Source of the DNA: Lycium barbarum
Lineage: Eukaryota; Streptophyta; Magnoliopsida; Solanales; Solanaceae
Length of the DNA stretch: 64,000 bases
Direction of reading: 5' to 3'
Assembly (NCBI RefSeq): GCF_019175385.1
Contig: NC_083339.1
Location: forward strand, 24,581,637 to 24,645,636
Shown here: piece by piece, positions 20,967-33,300 of the stretch
Layout: the number at the start of each line of letters is the position of its first letter
How positions within the stretch are numbered: the stretch's first letter is position 1
Position numbers and translations under genes: made by a program
The notes under the pieces: model-generated
The model's input: only the letters and a program-made list of their open reading frames with translations
The model's database searches: none
Told to the model about the DNA's origin: nothing

Positions 20967-23333
20967 GTGTTCAGGGATGGCGGAACCATCCCTGAGCAAC
21001 GAAATTTGACTAACCCTAATTTTTGACGGACCTGATTCATCTTTCCCTTCAATTTCATACAATTCACATATGCGTCCGGACCCTGGCTTCTGTGTTTCCT
21101 ACGTATCTCGAGCAATATGAGAATTCTGGCCACTTGTAGTTTGATGCAGTCGAAGGTTTTCAAGTGATTTAGCAGGAAAGTTCTGAGATTCCCAATGTTG
21201 TGACTGGGGCTTCTCTGGATGAGTGTCAGGGTGTGGCCGAATCTCTGGTTTTGAGCCTGCCTACATATCCCCGGTCTCTGGAAATCAGGCCACATTTAGT
21301 TCGACTCGCTGGAGAAGAGTATGTCCCTTTTCCAAGAGTACTTTCGGATTTCCCCAGTGTGTATCTGATCGGTCGCGGTTTTTTAATAAAGAAAAATAAA
21401 ATAGACAGATTGTGGCTAAGTATGAGATTGGATAGCTTCCAAGTCTTGGCCGGAGAGCTTGACTCTCATGGGCAGCCTATCTTGACCAGCTGCGAAAGAA
21501 AAATTTCCACGTTTGCTCCGCAATTCGTCTGGATCTGGTTCAGCAAGCTGGCTCCTTTTTGGAGGTTGTGCACCTGCTTCCGAAATTCAACAATATTGCA
21601 GATATTTTTATGGTATTTGTATGAATGGCCCTCTTGGCAGTTTGTATGAATGGCCCTCTCGGCAGTTTGTATGAATGGCCCTCTTGGCACCAGGAAAGTA
21701 AACATACAATGGCCCTTTCGGCAGTTTGTATGAATGGCCCTCTCGACAGTTTGTATAAATGTCCCTCTTGGCAGCAGGAAAGTAAACATGCAATGGCCCT
21801 CTCGGCAGTTTGTATGAATGGCCCTCTTGGCCGCACGAAAGTAAACGTGCAATGACCCTTTCGGCAGTTTGTATGAATGGCTCTCTCGACAGTTTGTATG
21901 AATGCCCTCTCGGCAGCAGGAAAGTAAACGTGCAATGGCCCTCTCGGTCGTTTGTATGAGTGGCCCTCTCGGTAGCAGGAAAGTAAACATGCAATGGCCC
22001 TTTCGACAGTTTGTATGAATGGCCTTCTCGGCAGCAGGAAAGTAAACATACAAAGGCTCTCTCGGCAGTTTATATGAATGGCTCCCTCGGTAGCAAGAAA
22101 GTAAACGTGCAATGGCCCCCTTGGAAATTTGTATGAATGAATGGCCCTTTTGGTTGGATAGCCTTTCTTTCATTCATCGTGTTGGCTATTGACTCTTGTG
22201 GTCAGATATACCTTTTCGTCTTTGTCATGACCCTTTTAGTCGGATGTATCTTTCTTGTTTGTTTTTTGCATGACTGTTGTGATCAGATATGTCGTTCATT
22301 CTTTTTCATGAAATTCGTGGTCGGATACGCTCTGTCTATTTGTTTTTGACACCCTTGTAGTCCGACTTGCTTTTTGCTTTCGTTGTGAGTGAGTCGGTTG
22401 ATGACGGGTCTGCTGTCCTATTAAAAAGCCTGCATCCGTAGAAAAATTATGAGTTTCCTAAGAGGCCAATTAGCGTCGTTGTCCTCCCGTCTGGCGTCTC
22501 CTCTTGATGCTCTTATGGACCCTCTTGGGCTCGGTATTTCGAGAGATGATTTTAGAGCGTACTCATACTAATGGATATATTTTGAAAATCTAAAGTAAAA
22601 ACTTATAAAGTGCATGTCATTCTCTTTGAAAGTATATTTATATTTATTTATTTTGGAAAATTCTTTTGTCATGACATGTGTCTTTGAACGAGGTCTTCCG
22701 GCTCTCCGGGGAGGTATGATTGCTGATTTTCGAACTGATAGAATTTTTGAGATCCTTCTTGAAAATTCTGCCCCAGTTTCTGGATCTGCTCTGAGCAACC
22801 GTTGCTTTGTCTTGCTATGCAGTACTTTTTGAGGTTCCCCCAAAAAAATTGCCCTATTGTATGGCTTTGTTTTGCCATTTTCTTTGTTGATTGTTTCTGA
22901 TAGGAATTCTTTAGACCCCCACAAAACTTCTGCCCCTAATGTAGAGTTGACGCTGGTTGATTCTTGTGTGGGTCCTCGCAGCTTGACCTCGTTGATTTCT
23001 CCTACTTTACTGTCTCTGAGGTTTCCTAAGGGTTTCTTGGGTTTTTCTTTTAAGACGATTGAGCTTGAGAGCGCCTACATATCCTATTGCAGCAGGAATT
23101 CAGGTCGAAAGTAGTTCGGAAACAAAGTAATTGAGTTTTGGTTTTTACTAATAATGTGACTGGGTTCGATATGGACTGCCTACGTATCCCACTGTGGGGA
23201 AGTCATGTCATTACGTAGTTCATTATATGGATAATTGGTTTTTCCTGTTCTATTACAAAATATGATTACACACAAAAGATATGATTACAAGGAAATGGTA
23301 ATGCAAATATAAGCAAATAGAATCCTAAACATA
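20967..23333 (-). other. 3' untranslated region of element 3
   Basis: Lies between the end of integrase and the polypurine tract. No conserved protein is seen; open frames here come from tandem repeats. It contains the 59-bp repeat array at about 21610-22145. It also holds four diverged copies of a CCTACRTATC motif followed by a GGAAT/GAAATCAGG-like tail, near 21098, 21258, 23070 and 23178. Confidence 0.7.
21610..22145 (-). repeat. 59-bp tandem repeat array in the 3' UTR of element 3
   Basis: The word GTAAAC recurs at about 21698, 21782, 21841, 21924, 21983, 22042 and 22101. The spacings are 84, 59, 83, 59, 59 and 59. The basic unit is 59 bp and consists of two related halves containing GGCCCTCTCGGCA and TTTGTATGAATGGCC. 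The longer spacings equal one extra 25-bp half-unit. Several overlapping open frames (up to 235 codons) are artefacts of this repeat. Confidence 0.85.
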
Positions 23334-24573
23334 TTATCTCTTGAGTGTGTCTGCATTGATAGCTTTGGGCCACTCTTGTCCGTCTATCTCGGCCAGGACT
23401 ACGACTCCTCCTGAGAGTACTTTTTTGACCATGTGGATCCTTGCCAGTTTGGCACAAATTTTCCTTTGTATTCTTCTTAGTGGGGAAAGACTCGCTTGAG
23501 CACGAGTTGTCCAATTTGAAAAGGTCGGGCTTGACCCGCTTGTTGAAGGATCGAGACATTCATTGTCTGTACAGCTGTTAGTGGCATACTGCCACCATTC
23601 TCTTTTCATCTATCGTGGTCAACTGTTTGTAGCGATTTCTAACCCATTCTGCATCATTTAGCTCTGCCTCTCAGATGATTTTGAGTGAAGGGATCTCCAC
23701 TTCCGTGGGTATGACTCCTTCTGTACCGAAGACAAGGAGGTACGGGGTTGCCCCGATGAAAGTACGGGTTGTTGTTCGGTACCCCAAGAAAGCATAAGGC
23801 AACTACTCGTGCCAATCCTTGTAGTTGTCGATCATTTTTCTCAGGATCCTCTTAGTATTTTTGTTGGCAGCCTCTACGGCTCTATTCATCTGTGGTCGGT
23901 AGGCGGTAGAGTTTCTGTGGGTGATCTTGAATCGTTCGCCGATGTCCTTCATTAAATTACTGTTCAAATTGGCACCATTATCTATGATGACGGATTTCGG
24001 TGCACCAAAATGACATATCAAATTGTTTTTGACGAATTCTACCACGACTTTCTTGGTCACTGATTTGTGTGAAGTTGTTTCTACCTATTTAGGAAAGTAG
24101 TCGATGGCGACTAAGATGAAACGATGCCCATTGGAGGCCGGAGGCTCAATGGGTCCTATGACGTCCATTCCCCATGCCACAGATGGCCAAGGTGAGCTTA
24201 TCACATATAATTCTGTGAGGGAAACCTTGATCAGATCTCCGTGTATCTGGCACAAATGGTACTTTTGCACGAATTTGCCCGAATCATGGTCCATGGCCAT
24301 CCAGTAATATCCTGTCCCCAGAATTTTCTTAGCAAGGATGAACCCATTCATGTGGGGTTCGCATGCCCCTGCACGCACCTCTGTTAGCAATTTTGTAGCC
24401 TCTTCGGCGTCCACGCACCTGAGTAGCCAAAAGTTAGGTGTCCTTTTGTACAATACTTCTTTTTTTTTTAATAAGAACCCATTAGCCAACCTCCTGATGG
24501 TCTTTTTCTGATTTGCTGAACTCTCTGGGGGTACTCTTTCTTCTCTAAGTATGTTTTGATGTCGGCATACCAT
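23334..24573 (-). pseudogene. Integrase of element 3 (broken)
   Basis: Read leftward from 24573 there is an N-terminal zinc-finger region, then the first catalytic Asp in GMDVIGPI. A stop follows before 24060. The next segment carries the second Asp in VIIDNGANL and the Glu in RAVEAANKN. Near 23334-23610 lies a C-terminal segment (KKVLSGGVVVLAEIDG) typical of Tat-lineage integrase tails. It would insert element cDNA into chromosomes. It is split by a stop between 24085 and 24060 and by further frame changes near 23610-23800. Confidence 0.83.
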
Positions 24574-24699
24574 AGTTGACCATCCGGCTCTGCTTTAACG
24601 TTGGCGCAGTGAACCTGTTCTTCTCTCGGTGTGATCTGTAGTGGATCAATGTGAGCACTCTCAGGGTGCTATATCATGGAGGCTATCGTAGCCAATGAG

Positions 24700-25636
24700 T
24701 TGGCAAATTCATTTTGAGCCCTCGGAGTATGCATGAAATCGATACTCTTGAATCTCCCGCATAATCTCTATACCAGATTCACATATGGGAGTATTTTGTC
24801 ATTCTTGATCGCCCAATTTCCTTTCACTTGATTTATGAGCAAATCGGAGTCCCCGATTACCAGCAACTCTTGTATGTTCATGTCTAATGCCATCCTGAGG
24901 CCGAGGATGCATGCTTCATACTCCACCATGTTGTTGGTACACCTGAAGTTGAGCTTTGTGGCCATCGTATAGTGTTGTCTAGTTTCTGATATTAACACTG
25001 CCTCGATGCCTGATTCTTTGTAATTGACAGCTCCGTCGAAGAACAGTCCCCAACTTGAATATGGTTCTGTCGCCTCTTATTCCATAGTCATTACTCCTTA
25101 TCTGGGAAGAAAGTTCGTAATGGTTCAAGTTCATCGTCGACGGGACTTTCTGCCAGCAAGTCAGCTAAGGCTTGTCCCTTGATTGCCTTTTATGCTACGT
25201 ATTCGATGTCGAATTAACTCAGTAGCATCTGCCATTTAGCCAACTTTCCCACGAGTATCGGTTGTCGAAAAATGTATCTCAATGGATCCATTCTGGATAT
25301 GAGGTGGGTGGTGAACACCGATGGGTAGTGTCTCAGCTTTTAAGCGATCCAGGTCAGAGCACAACAGGTTTTCTCTACGAGCGTATACCGTGACTCGCAA
25401 TATGTGAACTTCTTACTTAGATAGTAGATGGCATGTTCGGTGAGCATGCACTCGAAATCATTTTATGATATGAACAGGTACAGTAACATAGGACTCACTT
25501 GCCTGGGTGGCACTAAGATGGGAGGATTGGAAATATATCTCTTGATTTTGTCAAATGCCTATTGGTATTCATCCGTCCAATTTGAAGGAGCGTCTTTCTT
25601 GAGCAATTTAAGGATTGGCTCCATAATCACAGTTGA
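24700..25636 (-). pseudogene. Two RNase H segments of element 3
   Basis: About 25636-25080 encodes the ordinary gypsy RNase H connection (DEYQKAFDKIK, then a region ending near PLRYIF), with stops. About 24998-24768 encodes a second segment with NNMVEYEACILGLRMALDM and LLVIGDSDLLINQVKG. That is the archaeal-type RNase H found as an extra domain in Tat-lineage elements. Both would remove RNA from the RNA:DNA hybrid during reverse transcription. The presence of both supports the Tat assignment. Confidence 0.75.
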
Positions 25637-26559
25637 CTAGGCTATGAACCTCCTAATGTAGTTTAACCTTCCCAGGAAGCTCATGACTTCTTTCTTGGTC
25701 TTAGGCGGCGGCAACTCCTGAATTGCTTTGATTTTGGTAGGGTCCAATTCAATACCCCTGCGGCTGACTATGAATCCTAGCAATTTACCCGCAGGCACTC
25801 CAAATGCACACTTCACAGTGTTCAGCCTCAGATTAAACTTGTAAAGTCTGTTAAAGAACATGTGCAAGTGCGTGGTATTTTCTGAGCTTTCCTTTGATTT
25901 TATGAAGGGTAGTCATAGCTCTTATGTATGTGGTGTCGGTGTTTTTGAGGCCGAACGGCATTACCCTATAATGGTAGCTCCCCAAGTGGTGATAAAAGCG
26001 ATCCTCTCAGCGTTTTCTTCGATCATTAGTATTTGATGGTACCCGGTGAAACAATCCACGAATGACTGCAGCTCGTGCTTGGCGCAGTTATCTATTAGAA
26101 TGTGGATGTTTGGGAGAGGAAAGTTGTCCTTTAGACAGGCCCGGTTGAGATCGCGGTAGTCCACACATATTCGAATTTTTTCGTCCTTCCTGGGTACTGG
26201 CACTATGTTGGCCACCCAAGTGGGGTAAGATGTCACCTCTACTATTCCAGACTGGATCTGTTTCTCTATTTTGTTCTTTATCCTGATACTCATGTCTGGC
26301 TTAAATATTCGCGTCTTTTGTCTAATCGGGGCAAAACCCTCCTTGATGGGTAATATGTGGGCCACTATTTCAGTTCTCAACCCCGGCATATCCGCGTACG
26401 ACTAGCGAAGATGTCCACATATTCCTCTAACAGAGCTATGAGCTCTTTTTTCTGTGGAGCTCCCAAGTGAGCGCTGATTCGTGTCTCTTTGACATCCTCT
26501 TTGTCTCTGAGGTCGATCACCTCAGTTTCGTTCATATTTGGCTTCTTGTTATCTTCCAA
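25637..26559 (-). pseudogene. Reverse transcriptase of element 3, catalytic segment deleted
   Basis: RT palm and fingers are recognisable: IRICVDYRDLNRACLKDNFPL near 26180-26100, then a YHQI motif. Just past RAMTTL the frame jumps at about 25901-25905 straight to a KSKESSENT segment. The family has some 15-20 residues there, including the YVDD catalytic motif. The rest continues as MFFNRLYKFNLRLN to about 25637. A frame change also lies near 25960. The upstream part (26377-26559) is the acidic linker between protease and RT. It cannot be active. Confidence 0.85.
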
Positions 26560-28587
26560 TTCTTCTACCAGTCACCCTGGCATCATGGTCACTTCGTCAT
26601 ACTCCTCGCACTCCAGCTGATTATTTTCCTCATTCGTTTCATGACATGTCATGACATTTTCGGTTATTTTATTACGATTACTACTGAAAAGTCTAGGCAA
26701 AGTAAAGTTAGGCTTATTCATTCTTCGTTATACGCGATTAGTTGGAAAATTTTCATTTTTATTATCTAATAAAAATAGCACTTTATGCAGGCCGAGGCTT
26801 TTTCATTAATTCGAGAGGGATCTGTTGTGAGAGGTTCCTTAAACTGGTAATTCCTCTTTGGAGAAGCAGATTTTATGTTTCCCAATCATATGGGCTACTA
26901 ATCTGGCTAAATCTTTACTGCTTGTACCAGCTGGTACATGTGCATCATCCAATACCCTCATAAGAGCATGTCTATGTGACGGCGAGCTAGCCAATAATGA
27001 TAACACCGAGATTTGTGTCGGTGTCTTCTTTAAATGCTCAATAATGGAATAATCTTTTGGGTACATGTGCCGCCAAAATTATTCGGCTTTTCTTTCAGTT
27101 ATCATCTTTTTCTGGGTATTTTCTTTCCTTGTGGAGTTCTAGGCCAATTCTTCAAGAGTATAGCATCTTCCTGAATGATTCATGCCTTGGGTCATAGCTG
27201 CTTGCACAGTGATTGGCCTTTTAGGGTTAGGCACAATCTATTGCGCCACCTGGGCTACCACGGGTGCTGGAACCAAAGTCCTGAACATTGGTATAGCCTT
27301 GGGAACCCTCGGACTGGGATCAAGACTTTGAATTTAAGACTTTTCGGGAGTGTGAGGGAGGCAACTATCTGTTCAAAAGACTCGACCATTTTAGGGGAAA
27401 ACATCTCGCAAGCTTCCCAGTCTTCATCTCTCTCTATCATGTGGACCCCACTGTTTTCGTGATTCGGCAGTGGGTTTGTGTTTACGCTGGGAGCCACAGT
27501 TTCTAGAATGATTTTCCTTTTGTTGATCAGATCTTGGATTTTGTATTTTAGATTTATGCAATCTTCCGTGTTGTGCCCATTCCCTCCTGAATGGCAGGCA
27601 CAAGTCTGATCGGCCTTACTTCCGAGCTGTGCTAGTTTTGGTGGGGCTTTCTGGATCAATCCTGTAGTTAATAGTCTTTCAAAAGGTCAAGACCTCGACT
27701 CGAGGAGCGGCGCAAATTCTCTTAATGGCCTTTTCTTGAAAGCTGGACGTGGAGCATTATATGCTGAGGGCGGTGGTTGATTTTTGTAATTTTAGGTTTG
27801 ATAGGCTTGTGGTGGGTTGTTTTGCGGTGGCCAGCAGCTTTGCTAGGGTGATGGCTGGTATGTTTATCGTTATGGTGGTTGATAAACAAGGGCGGACACA
27901 CGGACACCGGGCAGAGCCACGTAGACTGGTACAGTGGTGGTGAAGGTTAGTTGCACGTAATATACGCGTGTTGGGTTGTATGAAGGAGAAGAGTAATTCA
28001 CGAGGGGTGGAGTTTGGCGAGGAGACTGTGGTCATTTTGGATTTTGGTTCGGGATGTGGGATATGCTCGCCACGTCCTTTTTTTTTTGCGGAAGACTCCC
28101 GCAGCAGCCTGTCCAGATGCTTTTTTGAAGATACTGACAATCTTTCCGGATTTAAGACCATCCACTATGGCCTCTCCCATTTTTACCAACTCAGAAAATG
28201 GCCTCCCGGCCATGGATAACATCCTATCATAGAAATCAGGCTCTTGTGACCTGATGAACACAGAGACTAGCTCTCCCTCACACATTGGCGGCTGCACACG
28301 GTCTGCTTCGGCCCTCCATCTGCTGGTGAATTCTCTGTAGTTCTCTGTTGACTTTTGTTTGACCTTCTCGAGGTAGTAGCGGTCTGGCACGGTTTCAACA
28401 TTGAAACGAAATCTCTCTATGAAGGATTCTGCCATGTCTTCCCAAAGGAGTCATTGGCTCATGTCTTGCATGGCGAACAATTCGGCTGCTTCGCCGGTCA
28501 GGCTACGACTAAATAATTGCATAATCAAAGGCTCATTCTTCTTTACTCCGACCAACTGGTCGCAATATGAACGGAGGTATGCTTTGG
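26560..28587 (-). pseudogene. gag region of element 3, protease missing
   Basis: The minus strand starts in gag at 28587 (AYLRSYCDQLVG), interrupted there by an inserted LTR. Gag continues through SLTGEAAELF and a capsid segment at 28435-27998. A zinc-knuckle-like motif (CHSGGNGHNTEDC) lies at about 27590, and the segment at 27066-26839 ends in CFSKEELPV. In this lineage the aspartic protease follows that point. Here the frame decays within about 25 residues into the linker before RT, and no D-S/T-G motif is found. Stops and frame changes are scattered throughout. Confidence 0.8.
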
Positions 28588-30310
28588 TGTCACGACCCAA
28601 ATCGATGAGCCGCAACAAGCACCCGACCACTGCTGATCGAGCACCCCTAAACTCACTCCCACTCTGTACTAAACAACTTGGTGGCCCACTTTGACTGATA
28701 TTTTACTAGTACCGTTCGCGGTAGCATTTATACGCTAGATCTTATCTCAGAATTCCACGAGACACGCATATGGATATGTATATGTAAGCATACTAGCATA
28801 GGATGACAACGCAGACCAACTTGGTCACCGTATATACTGTTCACAAAATTAAGAGACAACTGAAAGCACATGACGACCCCCAATATATATATACACTGTC
28901 TACAAACCTCTATGGAATATAGACTACAAAAAGGACAGGATAAGGCCCTGCCATACCCATATATGTACATGTCAAAAGGCATACGAAAGGGCTAGAGCTC
29001 CGGTCCAAATGGAGCTTGCTGGCTGGAGCTGGAAAGAGGTCCTACTGGTCTGGGTCACTCGGCTGGCTATCTGAACCTGCGGGCATGAACGCAGCGTCCA
29101 CAAGAAAAGACGTCAGTACGAACAGAGTACTGAGTATGTAAGGCATATATGATAACATAATAAAGAAGTATAGAAGACATAAGAAAGGAGTATAACTGTA
29201 ACTGTTTGCCTCTTAAGGTGGAATCATGCATGCTCACCTTTACCTTTTAAACATAGTACACACACATACATAAACTATCTGAATCAAATAACATCATTAG
29301 CCCGCGTCCGGGGTAATTATCTCACGCCGCCCACTAGTGGTGCCGCCGGTGCCATATAGACACGGCGTTACTATCATTATCCATAGCCGCCCACTACTCC
29401 CATCATAGTGGTGCTGCTTGGCCGTTTAGGCACAGTGTTATTATCCTTATCCACAGCCACCCACTACGCCCATCGTAGTGGTGCTGCCTGGTCGTATAGG
29501 CACGGTGTAATCATACATATACATATACTTAAAGCATGCATGAGAGTCAAATCAAAAGCTATAACTCTATCGGAGTGACGTAAGGTCGATAACCTCCGAT
29601 TGTATTATGGAACATCATGATCGTCATGTCTCACCTTGAAGGAACTAGCATTATGAGGTGAGACTATCAATGAAGAATAACATCAAGGGAAAACATAGAA
29701 TAAGATCATAAATCTCATAAAGTGCCAATTCATACACTTTGTAGCCTTTAGAAATAGGGTCATCATCAATGAATAAAATGGAGAAAATTAAGAAGTAGCT
29801 CAACATTCTCATATTCACATTGAACTCATAAGCTTGGGATTCTTAAACATGAAATCATCGTCATCATGATCATCATAGAAATATTCTCATCTTTGACATC
29901 ATCGTTATCATTGTAAAAACATGTCCATCGTTGTTATCATAAGAGCTTACAGAATCATAAATCTCTGGTTTGGAAAATACGGACATTGGAAAGCATTTAT
30001 AGATTATCAAAAAAGAAGTCATGCCCTTGAATCATGAAAGTCTAACTTTTAGAAACAAGGAGGTTATGGAAACATTTATGGAATCATAACATAGGAATCA
30101 TGCCTTTGAAAGAAAGGGACAAGCCTTAACATACCTGTTCAGCCTCCAATTATCAACACTTATTCGTCCGAGCTCACAAGTCTACATTTAAGAGGATTCA
30201 CACTATCGTTAAACTCATCGTAGTATACTTGTGCTAAGCTTTCAAGTTAAACTGTTCTATATCCTGCCAAAAATAGGGCAGCACCTCCCCTGTTTATATG
30301 CCTAGCCCGA
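28588..30310 (-). repeat. Truncated chromovirus LTR (element 2 family), minus strand
   Basis: Begins TGTCACGACCC, the reverse complement of the element 2 LTR end, inside the gag of element 3. It holds the diverged tandem repeat (about 29310-29515, period roughly 77 bp, with CACTAGTGGTG and GGCACGGTGT) found in its relatives. It fades out near 30310, at the GGGCAGCACCTCC stretch. In the fuller copy at 31950 that point is about 1.25 kb from the left end, so the promoter half is missing. The sequence to the right is not gag but element 3 LTR, so a deletion followed insertion. Confidence 0.7.
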
Positions 30311-33300
30311 AATATCAATTCAGCAACCAACAAGGCACATGATCCTGGATGAGACAGCATAGACTATGGTACACAAGTGTGAGGTGGGACAAGAATAAGA
30401 AATAAAACCACATAACCCTGTGGGACACACACAAACTGTAACACACAAGAGAGGTAAGCAAGTACTAAAGCACACAACCATGAAGTGGTTAAAGCAGGTT
30501 ACATCTTGCAGATGAGATGCACACAAGGCAAACTAAGGTGGGCGGGCATAACACAGATAGAGGCAGGACTAGGACCCCTCCTGTGTCTAAGTTGTCATAT
30601 ACAAAACATGGCATCATATAGAGATGGTTAATACACCTAGGATAATCAGATAAGACATGGACAAGACAAGTTGACATCCCAGTTTCACACGTCTGCTAAT
30701 CCCTTCCTTTTGTGTCTAACTTAAACACACATGCAAACTTGCTCTTTATTTATTCAAGTCATCAATCACTCCTAACAGTACACTTAACTCTAACTTAGGG
30801 CCGCATTTAGTCTAGGAGCAGAATCCATATAGTCCCAAGGTTCTTTAAAATGAACATACAACCCCACAGGCCATAAAAGTGCCATGGGGCCCTTTATCTG
30901 AAGGAAAGATGTTATAAACCAAGCTAGGCCTGGTTTTCCCTTTCTCCTTTCTCCTTTCTCCAATGCACCTTTAAAAAGGCGCATTTTAGGTCGTGTGGCC
31001 TTAGTTCACTTTCAGCCCCCTTGTGATCACATGGAGACTTGTTTTTTCAAATTATTCATAGCCTAGAATTCAATCCAAAAAGGTTTTAAATACATGTGCA
31101 TATAAATAGACATAATCATTCAGACTAAGGTCATAACCATTTCTCAAACTCCTCAAGGCATCACTAAGCTAATTCAAAGTCATAGCATGGGTCAGTTCAC
31201 CACTAACAGGTTACTCAAGCCCTTTTGATAGATGGGTCTACACTCTTTATAGGTCATGCCATGCCATAAGCCCTGTTCAAACCAACCCCAGGGATGTACA
31301 CAATTAAATTAGCAAGCAATAGTAGTTCAACACACAGACAAAGCATTCTCATAGATGCAGAAAGCCAAACAATCAAGTAGTGACACTAACCATGTAAGCA
31401 AACCATCCAAATCCCAAATCAAAGGTAGAAAAAAGGGTCTAGAGAGGGCACAGCAGGCAGGTTTACACCTTGGGCATTACATTAATTTATTTCAGAAAAA
31501 TGAGCCTTGGAAGAGTTTATGACTTAGAGCACCATTTAGACTTAGTGGTTTTAGCTCACATCCCTTTTTACAAATCCCAGCATATAACAAACATGTCTGC
31601 TAACTAGAACCAATGTCAACTCACACATAGATGTACACTCAAGACCTTCAGTAAGGAAAGTGGATTTCAGGAGCATATTATGTAAGCAATCAGTCAAAAC
31701 AGTCTTGAAACAATTTTAGTTCCTAGTAATGGCTCTTCAACTATTTAATCTAAGCAAATCCTTTCAAAAAAACAAGAAAAAAGAGAGGTAGGTTTATAGC
31801 ATGGTCAGGTTCTCACAATCAAAGACTCAATCATCATCACAATGAAACAGGTTCCCAGGTGAAAGTATAGGTGCACATGTTAAGGAGAATTAGAAGGCAC
31901 ATGATCATAATTAAAGGCAAGTGCCAAGCAACAAGGTTGTTACTTAGGCTGTCACGACTCGACTAGGGGGCCATGATGGGTACCCGGAGCTGGCTACCGA
32001 GCACCGCTCATTATGCTAATCGTCATACCCCACCTGAACATGTATACTCTTCAAAGCAATAGATATATATACATAGGCCTTCACGGTTGCAAAAACAATA
32101 TGCAAGAATATACAATGTCGTCATCATGGGACATCAACTACTCACACATACGTATCTACGAGCCTCTACTAGGGTACTATGACATAAGGATAGGACAGGA
32201 CCCCGTCATGGCCATATGTATACACAAAATAATGTATCAAAATGGCACCTCCGGAATAATGGATTGCTCCCGTAAATCTGCTGACAAACTCCTATGAATC
32301 TGGGCCACCTTCTTATCTACCTGTGGGCATAAACACAGCGTCCAAAAAGAAAGGACGTCAGTACGAAAAATGTAATGAGTATGTAACGCATAAATAATAC
32401 TAGCATAATAAAGAAATAACATAGCATGAGGCGAAGATATAACCTGCTTAACCTTTACAGAAAACACACGTCATCCATATCAAATATACCATCATCGTTA
32501 ACCCGCGTCCGGGTAACTATCGCACGCCGCCCACTAGTGGTGTCATGTCCGGCCGTCTAGGCACGGTGTAATCATAAGCAGCCGGCTTAACGGTGTCATT
32601 TCCGGCCATCTAGGCACAGTGTAATAGTATACAGCCCGCCTTCGCGGTGACATGTCCGGCCATCTAGGCGCGGTCTAATCTCGTCATCATATAGTTATCA
32701 TATAGCATGCATTAGAACTCAAGCACAATTTATAACTCTATCGGGGTGACGTAAGGTTGAGAACCCCCGTTTCTATTATGAAGTAGTGACAATCATCATG
32801 TCCTACCTTGAAGGAACTAGCACTATAAGGTGAGGCCATCAACAATGAATAGCATCAAGGAATCGTGTAAAGATCATTAATATCATAATAACATCATCTC
32901 ATTATGGTGGAACATATCCCATCTATATCTCGTAGGAAACTTTTAATACTCTTTAGCTTTCATCTTGTGGGGTGTAAGAAGGTCATAGAAATTATCAAAA
33001 GGAAGTTACAATATATGAGAGAATCATGCCTTTGGAAAAGAAGGGACTAGCCTTACATACCTTTGTATCTCTTCAACTCTATCGTCTAATTGCGTGCCTC
33101 TCAAGCTTGCGATTCTACCTTCAAGGGAATTCGTACTAAGATTAGATAATTGAAGACATACTTAGGCTTAAGCTAAAGCTAACGAAAATTGGGCAACATC
33201 TCCTTTATTTCGATGACTTCCTCCACATACTAAATAACTCCCACAATATCTTAATCAATAACTTCGCCAAGCTAGACATTATTAAATCCTCAACATTCCC

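Larger units (their letters stand above)
16420..28587 (-). mobile_element. Element 3: Tat/Ogre-like Ty3/gypsy element, minus strand
   Basis: Read on the minus strand the order is gag (28587-27000), pol (26560-23334), a long 3' untranslated region with tandem repeats, a polypurine tract, and an LTR of at least 4.5 kb (20954-16420). A second RNase H segment beside the usual one, a very long LTR starting TGTTGACACC, and repeats in the 3' UTR are Tat/Ogre hallmarks. Its right side is broken: at 28588 a chromovirus LTR interrupts gag. The other LTR of this element appears at about 30311-39369. Protease and the RT catalytic motif are missing, so the element is dead. Confidence 0.85.

Noticed and set aside
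21610..22145. Regular repeats that might suggest a CRISPR-like array
   Set aside because: The units are head-to-tail with no unique spacers, and the DNA is plant nuclear retroelement sequence.
21466..22173. Open frames up to 235 codons on the minus strand with a repeating HTNCREGHCMF-like peptide
   Set aside because: They exist in several overlapping frames because the 59-bp DNA repeat lacks stops. They lie in the 3' UTR of element 3, and the peptide is only the repeat translated.
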